Below are positions 49,659-62,266 of a stretch of DNA of 64,000 bases, piece after piece. The DNA is from Echiichthys vipera. Taxonomy: Eukaryota; Chordata; Actinopteri; Perciformes; Trachinidae. The stretch covers positions 18,270,741-18,334,740 of the forward strand of contig OY829659.1 of the NCBI GenBank assembly GCA_963691815.1. The letters run 5' to 3'. The notes beneath the pieces were generated by a model that was given only the letters and a program-made list of their open reading frames with translations, did no database searches and was not told where the DNA came from. The position numbers and the translations under genes are program-made. How positions within the stretch are numbered: the stretch's first letter is position 1; every line of letters starts with the position of its first letter.

Positions 49659-50625
49659 TCACAGTATCTGCCTGGGTCGTCCGTAGCCTGTCATTCCAGC
49701 TTGAGATGCTCCTCTATTTGTGCCCATTTGCAGTCCGATGACATTTTTGCCGTCGGTCAGCTGTTCCTCTGAGAAATCTCTCCTGTTCTCTTGGGCTTTC
49801 CTGCGCACATACAGACACACGTCTCTCAGTCCGCAGTCTCATTCCACAGCATTGAAATGAAAGCTCCTTTGTTTTAACAGCTCCCCACAGAGAGACTAGT
49901 TCATACATGGGGGCAAAACACTCATACTCACTTGTGGAACCAGTTGGGGTCTCCTTTGTAACACCCATCATCCTTTGTGACAGCCAAACTACCCAGAGCC
50001 ATCAGGGTCCTCTGGACAGCCGCCAGGTCCTTGCCTGAAGACATGCAACGATCTCAGATGAACAACGCAGACCAAAAGCAGGGAGGACAAAGTGACTTGT
50101 ACGCTCCGCCGCTGAAAACAGCTTCATAACCTCACTTATACTGTATGTAATCTGCAAAACATTTAACTCTGCTGGAATAACATGGATGTCTTACCTTCGA
50201 AGAGGTCTACAGTCTGAAACATGTCGGTTTTGGTGATTCCATAGTTTTCTGCAGCTTTGAGGAACATGGATATTAGTTCCATCTGCTTGAAAACCATGCC
50301 GGAGCTCTTGATGCTCTTGATCGGCTTGTTGGATACATACAGGCTGTTGATGAGCTCACACAGCACCTAGATAAAGTAGATCCCTCTTAATATTCCGTAC
50401 GCAATGTGAATTAAAATGTTGTATTTACACTTACGCAAACCCAACACTCACACATCCATTCTTGAGCCAGTTCTGGAATTCGGTCTTGCCCAGCGCAGGC
50501 CGGTCTCCGCCACACTGGGCGATGATCCAGTCTACCAACCTTTCCTCCAGTTCCGGGTCGTATTTCTTATCAATCTTACTCTGCACCTCTCGGCTCAGAC
50601 CATAGGAAGGACCTTTGTTTGCCAT
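49659..50625 (-). CDS. tagln: Transgelin (SM22-alpha)
   Basis: This encodes an actin-binding calponin-family protein of smooth muscle and mesenchymal cells that stabilises actin filaments. Coding exons are 50625-50452, 50366-50195, 50034-49932 and 49800-49659. All junctions are GT-AG and in phase, giving 196 aa (human TAGLN 201). Order: N-terminal MANKGPSYGLSREVQ; single CH domain (about residues 24-137, with VFKQMELI and TDMFQTVDLFEGKDL); one C-terminal calponin-like repeat (VIGLQMGTNRGASQAGMTGY) ending GRPRQIL. GRPRQ favours TAGLN over TAGLN2 and TAGLN3, which read GMPRQ. The start is the first ATG after an acceptor in the 5' UTR (exon edge 50632), so an upstream non-coding exon is required. 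Lying beside pafah1b2 agrees with human 11q23.3. Compared with mammals it is a few residues shorter around residue 40. Confidence 0.96.
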
Positions 50626-51034
50626 GTTGATCCTGTTGGGAGGGAAAGCTAGTGTTAGATAGGCAGGTAGCTTAGCAAACTTTACTCCTTGGCAGCGTAT
50701 TGTGTCTTTTTCATTATGGATATTTGATAGATGAACCAACATTCACATTCAAAACCCTGCCGTGCTCACACCCAGTCTTTGCCTGCAGTCAGAACAAATA
50801 GGATTTTGGGCTCTCTTCCTGATGCGTGCAAGTGTGGGAATGTGTTTCAATTGTGTGTTCTGTTTCTTTGTAAGAACCTATTAATTTCCGACTTTCAGAA
50901 TGAGGACATTTTTCAAAAGTGAGCAAAGTTTGGCCGGTCCCGACTTGTTGAAGGGGCTGATTTATTGTTCAACCTTTGGTTGGTTTGTTTTAGAAATAGG
51001 TTTAAGTCAATGGTTGAGTAAGTGCTGAAATCAG

Positions 51035-51445
51035 GTATTGTTCACTTTCTGGCAAAGAGTCAGATGAGAGGATTGATACCACTCTCATTTAGAGTGCTGC
51101 AGGTAGGCTATAATGTATTTATGTTGGCCGAAGTGGAAGTTAGCATCGCCCTGGTTCCGTCGACAAAAAGCCTATGGGATTTTGAAGTATAGCAGAAAAT
51201 AAACTCTGTGGTGAACAAAAGTTACACAGAAAGATAGAAGTAAAAAAAAGCTAACGTCAGGCTATAAATGAACTACACCACCAATTAGCTTCCAACTGAT
51301 TTTGTTTGTACGCTGTGGTGACAGTTGTCGTCTCATTTAGCAAAGTGTTAGTTTTACTTTGTTTATTGTACAAATTAAACAACTGAAGCATCACCAGTTC
51401 ACGTTTGTTTTCCTTTGGAGAGAACCAGGCTAGCTGGTTCCTGAG
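51035..51445. repeat. Partial copy of the TTAGCTTAGCATAAAG-type element
   Basis: 'ggcaaagagtcagatgagag' and 'gattgataccactctcattt' near 51050-51090, and the reversed 'accaggctagctggttcc' near 51424, are words of the element seen at 7280. The order is disturbed. It lies in the presumed first intron of tagln. Confidence 0.45.
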
Positions 51446-54443
51446 AAAAGAAGAGGCATTTTGCCGGAGGTGTGGAAAAACATGAGATTGCTTTGTCAAA
51501 GTTCTGATGACGAGGATGGCTGTCCAGTTCACTGAACATCAGACAACCATGAATATAGATTCACTCTCCACCAGAAAGCAAATAAGCAAATTACAAATTG
51601 TCGACTGAAGTACAAGTATATGTAGGCCTATGTGTGTGTGTGCTTCTCTATGATACAGCCGGGCATCTTCGTCTTCTTTATTAATCATAACGGTGATTAT
51701 AACTAACTTAAACAGACACAGATTGAAGCTTTGCATTTCCATTATCCAGACCATGGCATTGTCTTTATTTAACAAAGACACTTTGTACCTTGAAAGCTAA
51801 AAAATGTTAAATGTCTTTACAACCCTGCTGTAAGTAATTATGATTGGCCTGCACTTCATAATGCAGTATGAGCTTCCTGTTGGCTTCAGCAGGACCGCCC
51901 CTCTCCGTGCATCCTGTTTGCTCATTCGGCTGTCACTTCCTTCCTTCCTTCCTCCCTCCATGACAAAGGTAACTATGTATATACAGGACTCTAAACAAAA
52001 TAACACACTGCTGAATGACCTTTTAAAAAAAAAAAACACACCCTCCATCAAGCCTGAACGCTGCAGTTATCGCTTTCACAGATCTGAATCATTGTGTTAT
52101 GCAATTCAGTGACATTTCTGAATTTCTAGGAAAGATAATGGTGACTTTTATAGCTAATAGGAAAACTCCCCGCTCTCACTTTTCTTTACTTGCACAAGTA
52201 TATGCATTCAAATTTCTGTTTGTATGCATGTACATTATGTGCAGTATACTGTATGTTCTGTAAATACATGTCCCTCAAGGGCAGAGAGACACACCTATTA
52301 AATCCCTTGCAAAAACAGAAGCTTCTCGGTCTTACATAAAATGATAGATCATCACTGTGTCTAACAGCTCCACACTGGAGCCCTTGCTGCTACAGATCAC
52401 ACTTGCGGCTCTGTTCATTGTCTGAGATTGCAATGGTTAAATGTGAAGGAGAGGCAACTTCCTGTCTTCTGAGTATCTCCGAAACCAGTTTGTTACAGCA
52501 TCAAGGGTGAAGTAAACATCTAAACATCCAAAAACTCTTAAACAATCTCTTTCATAATCGCAGGAGTCCCATCTGTTTTGTCCTGGCACGCCCAGAGACA
52601 AAGAGAGAGCAGCTGCAAACATCTGCATGCACTGAACAATGAGGGGTGATGAAGTCAGAGAGTCTAGTCTTTCAGATTAAGTCTAACCTTCACTTTCATC
52701 CCTGAACTACATGTGAAAACCGCCACAAGATTGGGTCAAGCCACTGTCACTCTGCACTAAGCATATCTACCATTTTTTTCTTTAGATTTTTTTTGCCATG
52801 ACTGTAAATTAGACAAACAAACTAACATAATAGCACATGCCATTTAAAGCAGAGTGTGTGTTTTAGAAGATTAGCCCTGTACACTTAAGGAATCAGCTGG
52901 GAGTCGACTAGTTGTTACCAGGAACATCGTGTAATCATAGAGTCGCAGCTACCTGTCAACAATTCTTGCTCATACATGCTTTGGCAAAGAGGTAACTACG
53001 GTAACACATTTAAATTTCAATCAACATACATCTATATGTCTTCAGTACCTTGTTTCAAAACTCCACATCTAACTGAATGTGTTTAAATGTGTTGTGATGG
53101 GACTATTGTTCTGCAGCTTCAGTGCCTCAGTGCTCAACACGTCACTACATGGCTGGCTTCCATTATGTGACTAAAAATCTACAAAAAAAACAACGTTTTT
53201 ATATTTACATGTGTTGTAGTTTATTATTTCTTTCAAGTTAAAATTCAGAGCAAAGCTGCGGCACATACCACGCTGTAATCTTGACTGACTCTGTTATTTT
53301 CCCACTAATTTATCACTCTTTAACCTTCAGTTGCGCATGAGCTTTTTCTTTAATCCCCTCGCTTAACCTTTACACAGTCTCTAATACCATGGCTCTGTTT
53401 TGAGCAGACTCTCCGCTCTGTTCTAGCCCACTGATCAACTCTGATGTGCCTTTTGAGGGTTAAGTGTCTTACTCAGATGCAACTCCAGTTGTTACTCTTC
53501 TTCGTTTTCACCCTCGGCCAAATTCTCAACTTTTGTATCATGGTATCTTGCGGTCATCCGTTGCAGGATGTTTCACAACTTTCTTGTTATTGCAACAGGG
53601 GGCCATAAAACTGCATCATCAGTGGTTACTTTCTGAGTCAATTGAATACCTCAACTCAACATAGTGTGATTCATTTAGCTCAGCAAAAGGCGTTTGGGTA
53701 ATTCTGAATCCTTAGTGATGTGAACACAGAGGATTAAATACTTTACTTGGCTATTTCTTACCGGCCATGTTTCCCTTTACCCGGCACAGTTGCTGCTGAA
53801 CCAGACTGTTAATTCAGCGCTCTGCGTTTCTACCTTATCACTAAGGCAGACCAAACACCACCCAGACTCACAGTCTTTAAATTAACCTCAAAGTCTAAAG
53901 CACACGCCTACACATAAAACTTTACCATGGTCCATAAATGTGACACCATATGTGACAAACACATGCAGAGTTTTACTGCCATATACTGACCCAGTAGCCT
54001 GGTGTTCAGAGCATATATCAAACTAGAAAACGACATATTATTAGACAGTACCGGCTACATTTCTCTAATTTGAGATTTGACTGAGAACGAACCCCCTGAA
54101 GTTATGAGGCCTCACACAAGAAGAGTGCTGAGAGCAAAGGTAGATAAGAAACAGGATTATATAACACAGGAATTTACAGAATAGTGGGTCATTCAGAATG
54201 CATTTAATCAGCAAAGAAAACCTACTAAAATAACATATCTTATTGTGTATGATCAAACACGAGAAAGAAGCAAAGAGACAGAGAGCGAGGGTGGAGTGTA
54301 TGATACTTTACACTTCTTTTTTTCACGTTTCCTGCAGAGTTAGCCACAAGCTTGAAGCAACAAAGAAATCTTTTGACTGCCAGGGAGAAATCAGGAAACT
54401 TAGATTGATGAATGAGAGAAAACAAGATCAAGTGTGTACTTAC

Positions 54444-54560
54444 TGTGTGAAGTAGCTTTCAGGTGAATACAGGTGCGTCTTGGGGCTTGTGTTGCTCTGT
54501 TTCCGCTCTTCTTCTTCTTTCTTACAACACAGTGCAGAGTGCACCACACAAGACTGCCAA
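54444..54560 (-). other. tagln: Candidate non-coding first exon of tagln
   Basis: On the minus strand a strong donor CACACA/GTAAGT ends a stretch at 54444. The acceptor CCAACAG/GATCAAC before the start codon (50632) gives a 3.8-kb first intron; mammalian TAGLN likewise has a long first intron with its start in exon 2. The 5' edge is inferred from a TATA-like word about 30-40 bp upstream. There is no transcript evidence. Confidence 0.5.
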
Positions 54561-54587
54561 CGTAAATACAGCAAACACCCTCGTCTG

Positions 54588-54842
54588 AATTATATGACTT
54601 CACCACATTCAATAGAGAGAGAGAGAGAGAGAGAAGGCGAGAGGGAGGGAGAGGGTGAAAGAGAGAGATATGCCTTCACTCCTCTTATTTCACTCTAGGT
54701 CCGCCCCTTTGCTCTTTCTCTTTTTCCCCACTCAAATTGTAATTCCTTATTTAGGAGAAGGACGGGGAGGAAAAAGAGGGCATGTGACTGGAGAGTTTGG
54801 TGTGGTCACTGAAAAGAATTCTCCAAATTTCTCCCTCTACCG
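54588..54842 (-). promoter_or_regulatory. tagln: Candidate tagln promoter: TATA-like and CArG-like words
   Basis: CATATAATTC lies at about 54588-54597 on the minus strand. Two degenerate serum-response (CArG-like) words follow upstream: CCTTATTTAGG at 54745-54755 (one W too many for CC-W6-GG) and CCAAATTTCT at 54833-54842 (mismatched end). Mammalian TAGLN is controlled by SRF through two nearby CArG boxes. A GA microsatellite separates the TATA-like word from them. Confidence 0.35.
54614..54670. repeat. (GA)n microsatellite and GA-rich run
   Basis: About eleven GA units are followed by GAGGGAGGGAGAGGG and further purines, directly upstream of the candidate tagln start. Confidence 0.9.
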
Positions 54843-55606
54843 CTAAAGAATGAGACGGGATTAGGAAGGAGGGAGAGAGAGGGATGATAAAAAAAAGAAC
54901 AGTGCAGTTTGAGTGAGTTAGGCAGGAGGTTACAGTAATTAGAGAGCAGCAGCACACGTAGGAGATTATCTATTGCTTTAATTCAAATTGGTGATGTTTG
55001 TCTGAATGTGAAACAGGCAGCTGTGGAATGTAAACTCATTTCCTCTCTGTTGAGTTTCATGTCAGGGCAGAATAAAGAGGAAGGAGAGGAACGCAACATT
55101 TCCAGTTGAAAATGTAAATTCAGACATCTGGAAGGGGCTCGTGTCCTTGTGCACAGTTGCAGGACAGAGGCTACAGTTGTGCATCCAGGTGGTTTCCATG
55201 ACAACAAGGAGAGACACACCCTCCCCAGGCATTCCAACGTCGGCCTCGCCAACAGGAGCAAGTCGGGACTCGGCAGGAGGGGGTTGATATGTAACGGTGT
55301 CATCAGATGTGATAACACTGGGATGGGTCGGTAATGTGTGAGGTCACCAACTGAGCCTAGCAGTCATGAATATGTAGGTGTTGAGAAATGCACATCCGCT
55401 TCATTCTGTGTCTTTTCAACTGCAGGACTACAGGCTAATGTTCAACTACCAGGACATACAGGGTTAATGATTACCACAACCTGAAAAGTGGTTTCGTTGC
55501 AGTAAAATATTTCCTCTTTCCTGCACACAAACTGTAACCGCATGAAAGTTCAGGAGGAGTCAGCTGCCTTTTTTTGTATCGTTTGAGTTTTTATATATAA
55601 ATAATA

Positions 55607-55628
55607 TAATAATAATAATAATAATAAT
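55607..55628. repeat. (AAT)n microsatellite
   Basis: About seven AAT units in the spacer upstream of tagln. Confidence 0.9.
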
Positions 55629-57479
55629 GATAAATAGATTAAAAAATCGATCAAGGCAACTTCAAAAGAACACAAAATGAAGAAGAACAGGAACACGTCA
55701 CAAAGTCTTGGTTTTCTTTGTTTGTAGATACAGTAAATCAGAAGTAAATGTTTTTGGTATGGGAGATTCAAAATGCCTAATTAAAAAATAAATAAATAAA
55801 GTGATGCTGCCCTCTGTTGGACAACACTGAAGTGAAATCCACCTCCTCCTCGTTGTGATTTGAATGCGGCATAGGGAAGTGATTAAAAACAATTCACTCA
55901 GTTCATCTAAATAACTGTCCTTCAAACATACATTTTTCACTCAATTATGACGCTGTAACTGCATACATGAAAATAAAATACATATAACAATGAGTGTTGT
56001 ATTTCACTTTATTCCTTTGTTAGATTTGTTTTCATTTTGTCATTTTAAATCTTCCATATTTCAGACTTTGACCTTTTCAAATCAAATTAGGAGAACTATG
56101 CTTTCATCTGGGTTTTCTGTAAAGGTCAGTTTTGATGAAAGGCATCAAGTAAAAATGATTTTCGCTTTGATTATTTAAATATAATGGCGTTGTATAGTGT
56201 CATGCTGAGAAAGGCTACATTCTGCCTAATACAAACTTTAACTTTTGATGGTTTAAATACATTCTGGTGATAATGTTCTACATTTTTTAAATCTCAGACT
56301 TTTACTTGTAATGGAGCTGTTACACTCATGCATTACTATTTTTATGGAAGTAAAAGGATCCGACTATACCCCGTTTCTATACAGTGAACCGGTTGACACT
56401 AAGGGGCGGGGAGTACGAAGGGTGTTACTTAGAGGACTGTTCATGTTCAACCAGATGACAGATAGCTGCGTGTTGGAGGGGGGAACATGGGAAAAATTAC
56501 CCTGCAAACCTGCAAATTGTGAAGATACACACAGATGCGAAATTCCACATGTGGTTGAGCTCTGGGCGAGGGAGAAACACATTTTGTTTTTTTCGATCTG
56601 AAGTGGTAACAGTTTGTCCTTTCTGAGTTTGCATTTTTTCTCACGTAGTCCTGTTGTGAACCTGATGACATCATGCCATACCTCAGCATCAGTCAAACAT
56701 TTGCATGTGTTTGCATCTCCAAATTGCTGCCTTTACAGGAAGTAGGACATCCAGCTTGTTTTGCACCTTTTTTAAAAAACCAGATGCCGTCCTGCCGTCC
56801 AGCCGTCCTGCGAGTCTCTACAGGCTGTTCCTGCACTACAGCAACATCTGGTGGCTCAGGGGGACTGATAGCACACATCCACTCTTTGCTTCTTCCTCTG
56901 TGGTGTAGATTTAACTCCACCGCAAGGGTGCAAACAGCTAACAGCAGCATTATATTCCACACTCAGTAAGCTATGTTTTAAATGGGACTCTGTTCAACAA
57001 CATTTTGACTTATTTCACTTATTGTCCTCTAAACAACCTCGTCCTGTGTAACAGATTTCAACAGAGTTAGTTTTATTTTCAGGTACACACTGCAGGGTGT
57101 TGATGCCCGGGCTGAGAGCTGCTAATTGAAAAAGAGCTGCATGGCTGACGCAACACTGTGATGTCATCGAGGTGTAAAATCTGAAGCTGTTACACAAAAA
57201 AAAATGAAGCAAACAGATGGAGAAGAAGAACTGAGCACTGAGGAGCAGAAACGTGTCAGCGAAATGTGGTGCCGGTTTTTGTTGTCTTCAGCGTCAGAGC
57301 TGAATAATTCAAGTACAGACCTATTTTGGGTCTTACAATTTCTGATGCTCTGTAAAATGTGTCTCAGTGTTTTCTGACTTGTAAATAGTCACAAATACTC
57401 AAATGGGTTTGCTGTCTCTGTTCAAAAAGAAATTGATGAATTACAAAATATTGAATAGAGTTTGGTGTGGTGTCTTCAG

Positions 57480-57710
57480 GACATCACACATGGTCTGTCA
57501 GTCGGTTTGGTTGGTCCACCGCTTTGGACCACCACAGACTGAAATGTCTCTAAAACTACTGGATCGATTGACATGAAATTTGTTCCCCTCTGGATGAATC
57601 ATACTTTGACATTTGATCTTATGATCTAAATAATTGTACTTCCATTTAGATCATCAGATAAAATGCTTCATTTGCTATAAACCTGCAGAACTAATGATGT
57701 TCTCGTCTTC
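57480..57710. repeat. Fragment of a widespread fish repeat
   Basis: 'ctctaaaactactggatcga' is followed by 'ttgacatgaaatttgttccc' and 'ctctggatgaatcatacttt'. This string of words recurs across fish genomes. No ends or coding sequence are visible; the family is not assigned. Confidence 0.5.
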
Positions 57711-59918
57711 CTCAGCTGTACTTTGTTTTCATTACTAATTAGCAAATTGCATAAAAAACATACCTGTTAAACATCACCATTAGCACTGTCATTGTTTAGA
57801 TCACAGAGCTGCTAGCATAAATGTGTGTTCTTACATGTTATGACTGAACAGGGAGTTCACATTTTTAACATTATAATCTTATACTGCTGTAAAGATGAAA
57901 ATAGAATAAAAAATAATTGGATTTTGTACAACAACTTTGGTTTCTCCTTCAGCTTAAAATGTCACAATACTAGTATGAAAAATACTACATGTTTTACTTT
58001 GTAGTTGAGGCTTTCTACCTGTTTTATTATCAAGAGAGTAGAATAATGAAATATTTATTTTTGGAAGCAAGCCAAGGATTCTGCTTATCCTTTTAACCTT
58101 TGTTAATGCACTGCCTTCATTCATCGAAGGCTCTGGGAGTGAGATCCTGATTGTGTTTGCATATTTCAGTAAAAGCTCCTGTGGCCAAATGCCAGCTTCA
58201 AACTAAAGGCGAACACGATTGTGTATAGGTCCTTGAAGCTGGGTTTCCACATACTGAGTGTGTGTCAGCTGAAGGCCATTTATTATTATTTCAGGTGCCT
58301 ATCTACTTCTTTCAGAGAATTCCATGCATAGAAGATTTCATATTTCACGTCCCTCTGTAGTGTCTGATGGGAAAAGTAACCGTCATGGCAAATGATAAAG
58401 AAAGGATCCTGCGCGCTGTCGGTGTTGTATTAATAAACAGACAATGTTTTGAACCAGTGTGCAGGGTCACCTCTTTATCTAGACATTTCATGCACACAGC
58501 CACGGATCATAAGTAGCAGTGAGCTGCACCGAGGAGGGATGATGGGATATGTGGATGAATACAGATATCTCGATTAAGACCACAGGTGGTCCTGCAGTGC
58601 CTGATCCTTCAGCACACAATAGACACAGCAGGGAAACATCTGTTTAAATTCCTCATTTATTCACAACCTTCTTTCAACTTTGAGTCTGTGTGAATCTGTG
58701 CCAGGTGGCCTCTATATAGACTTATTTACAGTCTTTTCCCTCTGCTACGGGACAAATAATACTTTTTAAGTGGTTGGATGAACAACATCCGTACAGTGTG
58801 ACCTGAGATGTGAAGAAGAATCACTCGCTCGATGACAGTCTGAGGGGATTTGCACGTATGTGTTCTTACATGAGAGCTGTAGTGTACGTCTTGGTCCTCT
58901 TGGAGGCGCTGTGTTTCAGTGTGAACCTAACCACTGAACAGAACATTCACTGCGCTGACACTCAGCCTATAAACCGTGACCCCTAAATGTCCATATAAAT
59001 CTCCTGCTCTCCACCTCCCCCCTCTAATAAAGCTATGAGACGGGAAGCCACCGTTCAATTCACGTGTTCAAGGTGGAGATGTGTCACTCACAACAGTAAT
59101 CAGATAATTACTTGTTAACATTCTAGCCCAAATCAGATGATTGTACCCTCCTGCGCCCTTTAGAAATGTAACTGCATACCAAGGTTTTCAGTCAAATGCC
59201 ACATTTTGAAGCAAAGTCACAGCTGAAGTGCACCCTCTTTTATTCCTGACTTCATTACACACAAGTAATGAGAGCCAACTACATGCTATCATGTGCATAC
59301 AAGATAAGATTAGACTTCCAATTAATTTATGTGACCTCTGTTTATTGATCCAGGAGGTGAATGGGTGGGGGATGGGTGTAGATGGAGAAATTGTTCCTTG
59401 GGTTCCTTGTGTATTTGGATGTGTGTGTGGACAGATGCTGCACAGGAGACAGGAGCTCATAAAGGCATACAGTATGTGCACTTCTGTCGACTGCATCAAG
59501 CTCTACATCAGTCTGCTCTGTCATTTTGCTTGTAATCCAGCATTGCACTGTCTAAAATGAAAATATCTGTCCTCTTGTAGTTTTAAAAATGTCTCACTCT
59601 GTGTGTCTCAGAGAATGGATGCAGCAGGAGCTGTATGTTTTTAATCCATGTTATCTCTATCTGATAGGGAGGAGCTGTTTCATAACGGAAGCTGTCACAG
59701 TTGCTTGAAGCGCTTTCCCCTAAATCAAAAAACCTCAAGAGATTTGTATCTGGGCGGGATGCAGAAATCTCCCCTGCTCAAGGACAGGTCTTCACAGAAA
59801 TACAACCATACTGAAGTAATGAGACAGAGGTGGGGTTACTCACAAGCATTTCGTCCAGAACTGTTAAACTGCCCGTATCGACTGACAATTTCAGCATTAC
59901 AGTAAAAATCGTATTCAG

Positions 59919-60415
59919 GATATACAGGTTTCCGCTTGTGCGGCGGATTACTCTGTTGAGTTTCGCACGTTAGCGGCAGAATTAGGATGGGATGATCGGG
60001 CTCTTCAGAGTATTTTCTTTAAGGGACTTAATGAGGAGGTTAAGGACAGTTTAGTGGGTAGATCTGAGACTGCTAATCTCCAGGAGCTCATTAGCCTCGC
60101 TATTAAGATCGGCAACCGTCTGCATGGGATACGCCATGGGAGAGACGGTCAGTTTTTCCCGTGACTCCTGGTCCCCTTACCAGTATCCCCGAGCAGACCC
60201 CTCCTTTACCTGTGAGCAACCGGTTTCCCCTGTCCTCCGCTCCAGACCAGGAGGAATCCATGCAGCTAGGCCGTAGCCACTTGACTCCCGCTGAACGTGA
60301 GCGGTGCTTTCGAGACCGGTTGTGTATTTTTTGTGGAGCTCCCAATCATCAGATAGCAAATTGTCGCAGACGGTTAAACTGTCAGACTCACCAGTCACAG
60401 GCGGGGTCCTGGTGA
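59919..60415 (+). pseudogene. gag fragment of the Ty3/gypsy element
   Basis: The frame from 59919 to a stop at 60162-60164 encodes a capsid-like stretch (YSVEFRTLAAELGWDD, then FFKGLNEEVKDSL). A second frame, about 60161-60415, carries the nucleic-acid-binding knuckle C-x2-C-x4-H-x4-C (CIFCGAPNHQIANC). The two halves are out of frame with one another and the N-terminus is absent. Confidence 0.85.
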
Positions 60416-62266
60416 GTCGTTCAGTTGTCCCAAATAGTCCCCGTCAACGCATTAATCTGGATGTTGTGTTGAGTTGTGAGGGCAGGGAATTTTCCCTGCA
60501 AGCATTAATTGACTCTGGAGCTGACACTAATATCATTGATCTTGAGTTTGTTAGGGCTAACGTAATTCCTGTGAACCAGTTTGAGACTCCCTTAAATGTT
60601 AATAGTCTTAGTGGGAATGAACTCGCTCAGATTTCCGCGGATACTTTACAATTAACCATGTCTCTGGCTGGAAACCACTCGGAATCCATTGCTTTCCACG
60701 TTATTCCCTCCACTAATGCTCCGGTGGTTCTTGGTCTTCCCTGGCTCATCACTCACAACCCGATTATTGATTGGTTAACAGGTAGAGTAGTGAGCTGGAG
60801 TAGCAATTGCCATTCCTCCTGTCTTTGCTCAGCTCCTCCTAGATCTAGTGCCCCCAGTTCCTCTCTTCCGGATCCTCCTGACTTGTCTTCCGTGCCTCCT
60901 GTGTATCATGATATCGGTGAGGTATTTAGTAAGGCTAAGGCGTTGTCCTTACCTCCTCAACGTCTGTATGATTGTCCCATTGAGTTGTTGCCCGAGGCAA
61001 CTTTTCCTACTAGTCGTCTCTACAACCTGTCTGGTCCCGAACGTGAGACGATGGAGACAAACATAAATGACTCACTCAAGTCAGGGATCTTTCGTCCTTC
61101 CTCTTCTCCACTGGGAGCTGTTTTTTTCTTTGTAGCCAAGAAGGATAAATCGCTACGCCCCTGTATTGACTACCGTGGTCTTAACAATATCACGGTTAAA
61201 AACAAATACCCCCTTCCGTTGATCAATTCCGCACTCGAGCCGTTGCATGGAGCAACCGTCTTCTCCAAGCTAGACCTCCGCAACGCATATCATCTTGTGA
61301 GGGTGAAGGACGAGTGGAAGACAGCCTTCAACCGTCCACTCGGACACTTTGAGTATTTGGTCATGCCGTTTGGACTAACTAACGCCCCAGCCATTTTTCA
61401 GGCCCTAGTGAACGATGTACTTCGTGACATGCTTAATCGCTCCGTCTTTGTGTATCTGGACGACATTCTAATCGTTTCCAAGGACTTGAATGAACATGTG
61501 GTGCACGTTCGTCAGGTTCTCCTGCGTCTCCAGGAAAATCGTCTTTTTGTAAAAGCCGAGAAATGTGAGTTCCCCGTCTGCTCCGTGGCATTTTTAGGAT
61601 ACATTGTGGAGAGTGGACAAGTTAGGGCTGACCCTACGAAGGTCACAGCAGTGACCGAATGGCCGACACCCACTTCCAGGAAACAACTACAACGATTCTT
61701 GAGTTTCGCTAGCTTCTACCGTCGGTTCATCCGTAATTACAGCCAGGTAGTTTCTCCTATGACCAGATTGACATCTCCCTCTACTCCTTTTGCCTCGGAT
61801 CTGGAAGTAGGGGTGGTTCTGTCCCAGCGGGCAGTGTCCGACAATAGAGTACACCCATGTGCATTCTTTTCTAAGAAACTGTCGCCTGCAGAGAGGAATT
61901 ATGATGTTGGGAACCGGGAGCTACTAGCAGTAAAGCTAGCATTAGAGGATTGGCGACATTGGTTAGAGGGGGTAGAAGTCCTATTTGTAGTCTGGACTGA
62001 CCACAAAAACTTGGCTTATATTCAGACCGCCAAGAGACTCAATTCAAGTCGACAAGCCCGGTGGGCTTTGTTTTTTGGGCGGTTCAACTTTACTCTGACT
62101 TATATCCCTGGCAGCAAGAACATCAAACCTGATGCCCTTTCTCGGCAGTTTGGACTAGCCGAGGAGGAAGAGACCAGCATGGATAACATCGTCCCCGTGT
62201 CTTGTGTGATGGCAGCATTAACCTGGGAGATCGAGTCCACAGTCAGACAGGCTCAGCGCGCTCACC
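60304..62266 (+). pseudogene. pol: protease, reverse transcriptase, damaged RNase H
   Basis: The protease active site DSGAD is at 60511-60525. Reverse transcriptase blocks are complete: LDLRNAYH, MPFGLTNAPAIFQ and the catalytic YLDD at 61452-61463. After LTSPSTPF (about 61791) the frame passes straight to a segment ending GVVLSQR, skipping about 35-40 residues that normally link the two. The first catalytic aspartate of RNase H is therefore gone, while TDHKNL and the connection KPDALSR remain. The frame leaves the pol register near 62.26 kb and runs on unrelated to 62580. Confidence 0.88.

Larger units (their letters stand above)
54843..59918. other. Spacer upstream of tagln
   Basis: No coding exon with family resemblance on either strand. 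There is an (AAT)n run at about 55607-55628. The stretch 57530-57640 carries 'aactactggatcgattgaca' and 'tgaaatttgttcccctctgg', words of a widespread fish repeat. About 55.95-56.31 kb has loose similarity to the AAGTAC-type repeat. PCSK7 and RNF214, neighbours of TAGLN in human, were not seen. Confidence 0.55.

Noticed and set aside
49659..50625. Assignment as tagln2 or tagln3
   Set aside because: The C-terminus reads GRPRQ as in TAGLN rather than GMPRQ, and the neighbour pafah1b2 matches the human TAGLN locus.
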